Shown here: positions 1 through 6,339 of the stretch, piece after piece
Position numbering within the stretch: position 1 is the stretch's first letter
How the letters are laid out: each line of letters starts with the position of its first letter
Origin: UBA4738 sp002413305
GTDB taxonomy: Bacteria > Actinomycetota > UBA4738
Direction of reading: 5' to 3'
Length of the DNA stretch: 25,860 nucleotides
Assembly: GCA_036847185.1 (NCBI GenBank)
Contig: DAIUAM010000044.1
Location: forward strand, 1-25,860
Notes under the pieces: model-generated
Databases searched by the model: none
What the model saw: only the letters and a program-made list of their open reading frames with translations
Told to the model about the DNA's origin: nothing
Position numbers and translations under genes: made by a program

Positions 1-54
1 TTGGTTCACGGACTCATAATCCGCCGGTCGGAGGTTCGAGTCCTCCCCGCCCCA
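1..54 (+). tRNA. tRNA-Met (CAT anticodon), 3' part only
   Basis: The 5' part lies outside the window. The anticodon stem is 8-12/20-24 with loop CTCATAA (13-19) and anticodon CAT at 15-17. The T arm is GGAGG (30-34), loop TTCGAGT, CCTCC (42-46). The acceptor 3' strand CCGCCCC is 47-53 with discriminator A at 54. CCA is not encoded. The anticodon stem lacks the three consecutive G-C pairs of initiator tRNA, so this is an elongator Met or a lysidine-modified Ile2 tRNA. The missing half would be needed to decide. Confidence 0.9.
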
Positions 55-77
55 CTGTTTCTGCAGGTCAGAGGAGC

Positions 78-611
78 CTGCTGCGATCCCCCGGCACCGG
101 CTACGACTCGCCCGACGGTATCGACGCCGACTTGTGCAAGAAGGCTGACGGGACCTACACGCTGCAGTTCTTCTCCAAGGAGCGGTACACCTTCAACACC
201 TCGGGTAGGTTCACCTCCGACGTGGACAAGAACGGCAACCAGATCTCGTTCTCCCAGTCCTCGGCCGGCTCACTCAGATCGCCGACACCCACGGCCGGAC
301 CGTCGCGTTCAGCTACACGGCAGCCACGTCCTCATGCGCCGATCCCACCGGGCTCCTGGCCAGGATCACCGACTCCCCCTACGGAGCCGGAACGGGGCGT
401 TCCTACACCTACTGCTACGACCCCTCGGGGCTCCTGGTGGACTACTACGACCCGGAAAACGACCCGGTGACCAATAGCTCCGGGCACCCCGACCTCCTTC
501 GCCTACGACGCGTCGGGCCGCCTGACTGACATCACCGACCCTCTGGGCCTGATCACCCACATCGACTACGTGGGGACCACCGGCCAGGTGGCGGACTTCA
601 TCGCGGCCTAG
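78..611 (+). pseudogene. Rhs/YD-repeat protein remnant, frameshifted
   Basis: Three stretches in two reading frames join into one Rhs-like polypeptide. From about 78 to 266 it reads through YTFNTSGRF and DKNGNQISF. From 266 to about 490, in another frame, it reads RLTQIADTHGRTVAFSY and RSYTYCYDPSGLL. From 492, back in the first frame, it reads SFAYDASGRLTDITDPLG and stops at TAG 609-611. The YxxxGRLxxxxDxxG pattern is the YD repeat of Rhs/wall-associated proteins, which are normally far longer than the roughly 175 residues seen here. One base appears lost near 262-268 and one gained near 478-491. Both ends are truncated, and the upstream end lies about 25 nt from the tRNA. It is a decayed fragment, or an assembly-damaged tip of a toxin-type gene. 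Confidence 0.75.
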
Positions 612-800
612 CGTTACCTGCTTACCATAGAGCCAAGCCCGGACACTCGAGATTTCGGCTCGAGCCATCGGCGCGGATCACCAGGCACAATCTGAGGGCC
701 AGCCCCGATGTCGGCGGCCCTGCCCCGTGCGACGATGCACCGGTGGCTCTCGCTGCCCTAACCGTCGACGATCGCGCTGTCCTTCTCGCAAAAACCCGAT

Positions 801-2087
801 ATGTCTGATCTCCCGAGCGGAACCGTTACCTTCCTCTTCACCGACATCGAGGGGTCCACCCGCCTCCTCAAACGGCTGGGCGATCGCTATGCGGAAGCGA
901 TGGCCGACCATCAGCGCTTGGTCCGGGCGGCCTTCCAGGAGAACGGTGGGCGCGAGATCGACACGCAAGGCGATGCGTTCTTCGTCGTCTTCCGTCGGGC
1001 CAAGGACGCCGTGATCGCTGCCGTGGCCGCCCAGCGAGCTCTCGCCGCCTATGCCTGGCCTGCCCAGTCTCAGCTGCGGGTCCGGATGGGCATGCACACC
1101 GGCGAGCCCACGGTAACGCCAGAACGCTACGTGGGCCTCGGGGTTCATCGGGCCGCGCGGATCTGTGCTGCTGGGCACGGGGACCAGATCTTGGCGTCTC
1201 ACTCGACGTACGCGGTACTCGTGGATGACGAACTGCCGGGGATCACGTTCCGTGACTTGGGCGAGCACAGACTCAAGGACCTCGAGCATCCCGAGCGCCT
1301 CTACCAGGTCAGTGCCGTCGGCTTGCCTCACGAGTTCCCATCGCTCCGGACGCTCGGGCGTGAGCCAAGCGGGGAGATCCCGTTCAGGGGGCGCGAGCAC
1401 GAATTGGCCGAAGCCGTGGCCGTTGCCGGGCCGAGCCAAGGCGCCACTCGGATAGTGATCGCGGACGATTCGGTTCTGTTACGAGAGGGTCTCTCTCGGC
1501 TGCTTGAGGAGGCAGGGTTCGCCGTGGTCGCCCGAGTGGGTAACGCGGAGGAACTCCTCGGCCAGGTACGAGCCCTTCGTCCGGACGTCGCCATCGTGGA
1601 CATCCGCATGCCACCGACGCACACCGACGAGGGACTCGTGGCCGCTGAGGAGATCCGACGCACTCAGCCGGAAGTGGGTGTACTCGTGCTGTCGCAGTAT
1701 CTGGCCTCCGCCTATGCGATGCGGCTGCTTGAGAAGTACCCCGAGAGGGTCGGCTATCTGCTCAAAGAGCGCGTGTCGGAGGTCGCGGTCCTGGCCGACG
1801 CTATCCGGCGGATCGCGGAGGGCGAATGCGTCCTCGATCCGACCATCGTCGCCCGGCTCATGAACCGAGCTCGGCGGGAAGGGCCGTTGGACCAGCTGAC
1901 CGAGCGAGAGCGCCAAGTCGTTGCTCTCATTGCGGAAGGCCACTCCAACGAGACGATCGGCGAGAAGCTCGATGCGGACCCCGAGACCGTGGAGGCCGAG
2001 ATCAAGGGGATCTTCTCCAAACTCAACCTCGCCGACGCGGAGGATCTCCGCAGGATCCTCTCGGTGCTCAGCTTCCTACGTTCCTGA
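801..2087 (+). CDS. Class III cyclase domain fused to NarL-type response regulator
   Basis: 428 aa, cytoplasmic. Residues 5-170 are a class III nucleotide cyclase homology domain (FLFTDIEGSTRLL). Metal Asp15 and Asp58 and the transition-state Arg120 are present. The usual purine-specifying Lys/Asp positions are Asp54 and Arg109, and the usual Asn is His116, so activity and substrate are uncertain. Residues 183-207 keep a piece of the sequence that begins the ATPase domain in actinobacterial cyclase-ATPase regulators (FRGREHELAE). Residues 216-340 are a REC domain with Asp222/223, phospho-acceptor Asp267, Ser298 and Lys322. Residues 366-410 are a LuxR-type HTH. The REC-HTH half is a close paralogue of the regulator at 8130-8774, down to the shared FLRS ending. 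Its recognition-helix region is altered (PETVEAEIKGIF against PKTVEAHVGHIF), so DNA binding may be changed. No Shine-Dalgarno sequence is seen before the ATG. Confidence 0.9.
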   Translation: MSDLPSGTVTFLFTDIEGSTRLLKRLGDRYAEAMADHQRLVRAAFQENGGREIDTQGDAFFVVFRRAKDAVIAAVAAQRALAAYAWPAQSQLRVRMGMHTGEPTVTPERYVGLGVHRAARICAAGHGDQILASHSTYAVLVDDELPGITFRDLGEHRLKDLEHPERLYQVSAVGLPHEFPSLRTLGREPSGEIPFRGREHELAEAVAVAGPSQGATRIVIADDSVLLREGLSRLLEEAGFAVVARVGNAEELLGQVRALRPDVAIVDIRMPPTHTDEGLVAAEEIRRTQPEVGVLVLSQYLASAYAMRLLEKYPERVGYLLKERVSEVAVLADAIRRIAEGECVLDPTIVARLMNRARREGPLDQLTERERQVVALIAEGHSNETIGEKLDADPETVEAEIKGIFSKLNLADAEDLRRILSVLSFLRS

Positions 2088-2182
2088 CTGCTGGTTGCTG
2101 TGCCGGTGCCGCCACTTGCAGCACGTGAGCTCAGTCGCCAAGGTCGAGGGATAGCCCTGATGCCACGGCCTCCGCCGCATGC

Positions 2183-2188
2183 CACGAT
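2183..2188 (+). promoter_or_regulatory. Possible leaderless -10 box for the REC/HK1 pair
   Basis: CACGAT ends exactly 6 nt before GTG 2195, and no Shine-Dalgarno sequence is visible. The spacing matches other starts in this window (10783, 15149 and, on the minus strand, 10624). The match to TAnnnT is partial. Confidence 0.35.
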
Positions 2189-2194
2189 GTCCCG

Positions 2195-2548
2195 GTGCCG
2201 CTCACCGTGCTGATCGTCGACGACCACACCGGGTTCCGATCGTTCGCCCGGGCCGTACTCGAGGCCGAGGGCTTCGACGTCGTGGGTGAGGCCGACGACG
2301 CCCAGTCGGCGATCGCGGCTGTAGGAAGGCTCCGCCCTCAGGTGGTCTTGCTCGACATCCAACTCCCCGACATCGATGGCTTCGAGGTCGCCGAGCGGTT
2401 ATCGGGAGAGCCCGACAGCCCGGCGGTCGTTCTCGTGTCGACCCGCGACATCTCTTCGTACCGGCGACGCCTGGCCGGAAGTCCCGTTCGGGGCTTCATC
2501 CCCAAGGGCGAACTCTCGGGCAGTGCCCTCCTTGCGCTCGTCTCCTGA
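2195..2548 (+). CDS. Single-domain response regulator (CheY-like REC)
   Basis: 117 aa from GTG. It is a complete receiver domain with no output domain: acidic pair Asp9/Asp10, phospho-acceptor Asp54 in VVLLDIQLPDIDG, Ser82/Thr83, and Lys104 in FIPKGEL. It is more diverged from the two NarL-type regulators here than they are from each other. The following kinase gene overlaps its 3' end by about 26 nt in another frame, so the two are probably co-translated. A receiver of this kind can relay or drain phosphate in a histidine-kinase system. Its partner cannot be fixed by sequence, but HK1/HK2 are the obvious candidates. Confidence 0.88.
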   Translation: MPLTVLIVDDHTGFRSFARAVLEAEGFDVVGEADDAQSAIAAVGRLRPQVVLLDIQLPDIDGFEVAERLSGEPDSPAVVLVSTRDISSYRRRLAGSPVRGFIPKGELSGSALLALVS

Positions 2549-4196
2549 CACCCGCGCCGGCCCGACACCGCGCTTTCGAAACGCGCTCTGGCCGGCCGGA
2601 CTGGTCCTCGGCATCGGAGCCGAGTGGCTGGCGCGTTCCGGACAAAGTCCGGCCGGCGCTGCTGGCGATCTCGCGGTTGGGTGGGTGCTCATCGCCTGCG
2701 GCCTCATCTCCTGGTCTCGGCGGCCCCAGAGCCGCATGGGTGTTCTCCTCACAGCCACAGGGTTTGCCTGGTTCCTCGGCACCCTAGCTGAGTCGGATGT
2801 CGCGGCCATTGCCGCCTTCGGTGCAGCGATGCTCACGCTCCACCGCGGCCCGCTGTTCCACGCGATCATCGGATATCCGAGTGGCCGACCCTCCAGCAGG
2901 CTCGAACTCGGCGTCGTGGCGGTCGGATACGTCTACGCCGCGGCCGCTCCCCTGGCGCGACTCGACGTCGCGACAATCGTCATGGCCTTGCTCGTCCTGG
3001 TGGCGGCGTCCCGCCGGTTCCTGACAGCGACTGGACCGGAGCGCCAGGCCCGGTTGCGGGCGATCGCCGGTGCGGCCGCCCTCGTGCTTGTGCTCGCGGG
3101 CGGCAGCGCGATGCGCCTCGCCGGATCGGGCCCTGCGGCTGAGCGGGCTGTCCTTTGGGCATACGAGGCGGTACTCGCACTCATTGCCGTGGGCTTCTCG
3201 GCTGACCTCCTGCGGGGCCGGTGGGCCCAGGCGACCGTGACCAAGCTGGTCGTCGATCTTGGCGAACCCACCGAATCCGGCACGCTCAGAACTCGGCTGG
3301 CCGACGCGCTCGGCGACCGCTCGCTGCAGGTGGCCTACTGGCTATCGGAAGCGAACAGCTATGTCGATGACCGCGGCGAGCCCCTGGTGCTCCCGGAGCC
3401 TGGCTCCGCAAGAGCCGTCACGACCATCGAACGACATGGCGAACGGATCGGCGCGCTCGTTCACGACGCCGTGGTGTTAGCGGATCCCGTCCTCGTGGAT
3501 TCGGTGGCTGCCGCAGCGGCGATCGCCCTGTCGAACGTTCGTCTCCAAGCCGAGATCCGCCGCCAGATGGTCGAGCTGGCCACCTCGCGCCGGCGCGTAC
3601 TCGAGGCTGGAGATGCTCAACGCCGTCGCCTCCGGCAGCAGCTCCGGGAGGGCGCCGAGCGGCGCCTCGCTGGTGTCCAGGAGGTGCTGGAGCTGGCAGG
3701 CGGGGAGGGCAGCACGCCGCTCCGTGGGCCTGTGGTCGAACGATTGGCGGAGGCTTTGCAGGAGGTTCGCCAAGCGCAGACCGAACTCCGGGAGCTGGCT
3801 GAGGGCATCCATCCGGCTCGCCTCACGGAGGGAGGACTGATAGCCCTCTTGTCGCTCGCGGAGCGCGCGCCCTTCCCGGTGGACGTGACGGTGCCGCCGG
3901 AACGGTTCCCTCCGGCCACCGAAGCGGCCATCTACTTCGTCTGCTCCGAGGCCTTGGCCAACGCGGCGAAACACGCCAACGCGTCCCGCGTCACCATCCA
4001 CGTCACCCGGACCGCGGGTCGCCTCACCCTGGAAGTCTCCGACGATGGTATCGGGGGTGCCGAACTTGCCGCAGGCTCTGGTCTCCGCGGGCTCAGGGAT
4101 CGGGTCGAAACGCTCGGAGGGCACCTTCAGCTCGAGAGTCCCGCTGGGTCAGGAACGCGGATCCTCGCGGAGCTCCCATGTGAGATGCCTTCGTAG
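2523..4196 (+). CDS. Membrane histidine kinase HK1, HisKA_3 type, phospho-accepting His replaced by Arg
   Basis: 557 aa if GTG 2523 is used; TTG 2532 is the alternative. Residues about 23-230 hold several hydrophobic membrane segments. Residues about 235-340 form a GAF-like linker, followed by a coiled-coil DHp (about 340-430) and an HATPase domain (about 465-552). The dimerisation box reads LREGAERRL where the NarX/DesK family has LHDGAQQRL. Arg375 (CGG, 3645-3647) replaces the His, and the neighbouring acid and Gln are changed too. The ATP-binding domain looks complete: N box EALANAAKHA with Asn480, G1 SDDGIGGA (507-513), G2 GSGLRGL (518-524). It should bind ATP but cannot autophosphorylate on the normal His. 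The likely job is phosphorylating a partner in trans, with HK2 the best candidate. The gene overlaps the upstream REC gene. Confidence 0.9.
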   Translation: MPSLRSSPDTRAGPTPRFRNALWPAGLVLGIGAEWLARSGQSPAGAAGDLAVGWVLIACGLISWSRRPQSRMGVLLTATGFAWFLGTLAESDVAAIAAFGAAMLTLHRGPLFHAIIGYPSGRPSSRLELGVVAVGYVYAAAAPLARLDVATIVMALLVLVAASRRFLTATGPERQARLRAIAGAAALVLVLAGGSAMRLAGSGPAAERAVLWAYEAVLALIAVGFSADLLRGRWAQATVTKLVVDLGEPTESGTLRTRLADALGDRSLQVAYWLSEANSYVDDRGEPLVLPEPGSARAVTTIERHGERIGALVHDAVVLADPVLVDSVAAAAAIALSNVRLQAEIRRQMVELATSRRRVLEAGDAQRRRLRQQLREGAERRLAGVQEVLELAGGEGSTPLRGPVVERLAEALQEVRQAQTELRELAEGIHPARLTEGGLIALLSLAERAPFPVDVTVPPERFPPATEAAIYFVCSEALANAAKHANASRVTIHVTRTAGRLTLEVSDDGIGGAELAAGSGLRGLRDRVETLGGHLQLESPAGSGTRILAELPCEMPS

Positions 4197-4249
4197 ACGC
4201 GTAAGGCATGCCCTCCTCCGGAGCCCACGTGACGGCGTTGCAAACTTGC

Positions 4250-4735
4250 CTACGGACCGGTCCGGCGCCACGGCTTTACTCGAAAGCCCGTTGGGATGTC
4301 CCCCGTGAACGTGAGCTGATCTCGATAGATGCTCCAGGTCAGTGCACCGTCGTATTCAGCCCAGTGAAGAGTGACGGTGTTGCCGTCCACCACGTAGGTA
4401 CCGGACCACGAACCACTCGGGTCAGAGGCCGTGAATTCCACGTCGCCTCTGTGGAACGTCATTGTGAAGTGGCCCCAGTTCTCCGGGATGTCCTGGCTGG
4501 GATCGGTGTTGACGGCCTCGAACTCCTTGCGCGTGTAGCTCACCTCCCAGGTCCCGTCGAGCGCGGTAACCGCGGTGGTCTTGGTCGTCGTCGTGGTCGA
4601 TGAGGTTGTGGGGGGCTTGGGGGACTCTGCTGGCCCGGCGTTACCTGCTCCTGCGGAGCCGCAGCCCGTGAGGCAGAGCGCCATAATCGCCCCCATGACC
4701 ACGGCCATCAGGGCGGGTGCGCGCCTCACGTTCAT
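4250..4735 (-). CDS. Small lipoprotein with lipocalin-like beta-rich module
   Basis: 161 aa. The ATG at 4735 is preceded by GGAGGGGAG at good spacing. A signal peptide ends in a lipobox (LTGC), so the product is probably a surface lipoprotein. A Thr-rich spacer follows, then a module of about 105 residues beginning LDGTWEVSYTRKE, continuing GHFTMTFHRGD and SGTYVVDGNTV, and ending KPWRR. The same module forms the C-terminus of the TRAP-type binding protein immediately upstream, whose stop is 34 nt before this start, so the two form one operon. The pattern of beta-strands suggests a lipocalin-like or other ligand-binding barrel, but I do not recognise a characterised family. The gene lies convergent to HK1. 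Confidence 0.85.
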   Translation of the reverse strand: MNVRRAPALMAVVMGAIMALCLTGCGSAGAGNAGPAESPKPPTTSSTTTTTKTTAVTALDGTWEVSYTRKEFEAVNTDPSQDIPENWGHFTMTFHRGDVEFTASDPSGSWSGTYVVDGNTVTLHWAEYDGALTWSIYRDQLTFTGDIPTGFRVKPWRRTGP

Positions 4736-4769
4736 TTGCCGTTCTCCCCTCCTTGGGTTACCCACCCGA

Positions 4770-6197
4770 TTACTGACCGACCCGCCGCCACGGCTTCGCT
4801 CGGAATGTGGCTGGAATGTCGCCCTTGAGCGTGAGCGTGTCGCGATACACGCTCCAGGTGATCGACCAAGCCTCCCCAGCGCAGCATCCGCCAGTGATCA
4901 CGAGGCTCAAGGTGTTGCCGTTCACCAAGTAGGTGCCGGAGTCCGAGCCTCCGTGATCGGGGTCCTGAACGAAGTCGAAGTCGCCCCTGTGGAACGTCAG
5001 GGTGAAGTGACCGTAGTTCCCCGGATTGTCCTCGCCCGCGTCGGCTATCCCGGCGGCCAGGAGCTCCTTCCGCGTGATGCTCACTTCCCACGTCCCGTCG
5101 AGCGGAGTGACCATGGTGGTCTTGGTCTCCGAGGACCCCGCGCACGCCGAGACGGCGTCGGGGACGTCTCCGATCCCGTCACGCATCTTGGTGATCTCCT
5201 CGATGAAGGCCCTGGTCTGCGGACTCCGTTCGAGGTCCTCGTAGACGGGCTGGACCTTCTCCCGGAGTTGCGCCATCTGATCGGGCGTGGCGGATTCGAC
5301 CGTCAGTCCCCGGTTGCAGAGGATGTCACCCGCTCCGCTGTCGCACTGCGCCGAAGGACACGGCGGCCACTGTGAGAGGGAACGTGGACCCGCCTCACGC
5401 AGCCAGTCACGCTGCTGAGCGTTCAGGGCGTCAGCGGCTGTTGAATTGATGAAGACGGCCGAGGCCTTCGGCCAGAAGTTCACGTTTCCGGTGAGCTCGG
5501 TAGCGTTTCGGTCGTAGTGGTCACCCGAAATGACGCCAAGGTGCGCCTCCAAACCGTCCAAGCTGGAGGTTTCTCCCGGCACGTACGCGACCGGGGTTGC
5601 GCCGAGTGCGTCCATGGTCGCCTCCGCAACCTTCCCCGGCCGGAGGCCGACGCGGGCGCCCCGGTAGTCCGAGGCCGAAACAAGCGCTCTGGTCAGCCCT
5701 AGCGGCTTTCTCAACTCGCCAGGTAGAACGGCCAGGCCCACCAGGCTTGCAGGGTGCAGCCCCTCGAGCATCTTCCCGGGGATGTCGCTGGACAGGACCT
5801 CCTCCTCCAGCGCGTAGGAGTCGATCAAGAAGGGAACCTGCATGGCCTGGAACGTGTCGATCCCTACGGTGTCGAACGCACGGATGGGGACCACGGCGAG
5901 GTCCGCCTTGCCCACCTCCATATCCTTGATGAGACCCGCCTCGTTTTGCGGGTCACCCTTGCGCCAGTTGAGCTCGGTGCGGATCTGAAGCGTTCCATTG
6001 GACAGCGCCTTCACCGCGTCCACGAAGGGCTGCACTGACGACGCGTCGCCCTCGACATCGGCGAGGGTGAGCGTGACGACCTTGGGATTGCTGCCCCCGG
6101 CCTTGTCAGCGCCCGCCGAGGTGCACGCGGCCGCGGCAAGGCCGAGCGCCACCCCCATGGCCACGGGCGCCAAGCGGAGCGAGCGGCTCCTGTTCAT
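4770..6197 (-). CDS. TRAP (DctP)-type solute-binding lipoprotein with C-terminal lipocalin-like module
   Basis: 475 aa. ATG 6197 follows a strong GAGGAGGAGG ribosome-binding site. An N-terminal signal peptide has a lipobox (AAAC). Residues about 40-350 resemble DctP-family periplasmic binding proteins of TRAP transporters (VTLTLADVEGD near the N-terminus, LRKPLG and YRGARVGLRPGK in the middle, then the binding-cleft segment ALGATPVAY). Residues about 365-475 repeat the module of the downstream lipoprotein (PLDGTWEVSITRKEL, GHFTLTFHRGDF, SGTYLVNGNTL, KPWRRVGQ). No DctQ or DctM membrane subunits occur in the window, so this binding protein is an orphan here. It may capture a ligand for a sensor rather than for uptake. 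It is transcribed divergently from HK2 across a 142-bp gap. Confidence 0.85.
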   Translation of the reverse strand: MNRSRSLRLAPVAMGVALGLAAAACTSAGADKAGGSNPKVVTLTLADVEGDASSVQPFVDAVKALSNGTLQIRTELNWRKGDPQNEAGLIKDMEVGKADLAVVPIRAFDTVGIDTFQAMQVPFLIDSYALEEEVLSSDIPGKMLEGLHPASLVGLAVLPGELRKPLGLTRALVSASDYRGARVGLRPGKVAEATMDALGATPVAYVPGETSSLDGLEAHLGVISGDHYDRNATELTGNVNFWPKASAVFINSTAADALNAQQRDWLREAGPRSLSQWPPCPSAQCDSGAGDILCNRGLTVESATPDQMAQLREKVQPVYEDLERSPQTRAFIEEITKMRDGIGDVPDAVSACAGSSETKTTMVTPLDGTWEVSITRKELLAAGIADAGEDNPGNYGHFTLTFHRGDFDFVQDPDHGGSDSGTYLVNGNTLSLVITGGCCAGEAWSITWSVYRDTLTLKGDIPATFRAKPWRRVGQ

Positions 6198-6326
6198 GTC
6201 GGCCTCCTCCTCATTGGGTCGGCCGCAGCTTCCCACTCGTCCATCGACGGTACATCGGGGTGAGCACCTCATTCTCCGACTTCTCAGTAAGGGTTGGCCC
6301 CGATGGGAATCCCCGGGGCGGCGTGG

Positions 6327-6332
6327 CACCAT
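6327..6332 (+). promoter_or_regulatory. Possible leaderless -10 box for HK2
   Basis: CACCAT lies 7 nt before GTG 6340, and no Shine-Dalgarno sequence is visible. It resembles the arrangement before GTG 2195, where CACGAT stands 6 nt from the start, so the two kinase transcription units may share promoter character. Confidence 0.35.
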
Positions 6333-6339
6333 CCCATAC

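Noticed and set aside
1..54. Initiator tRNA-fMet.
   Set aside because: The anticodon stem lacks the three consecutive G-C pairs that mark initiators.
4575..5375. Open frame antisense to the lipoprotein operon.
   Set aside because: The minus-strand genes have lipoboxes, ribosome-binding sites and a shared module, while the plus-strand frame has no recognisable features.
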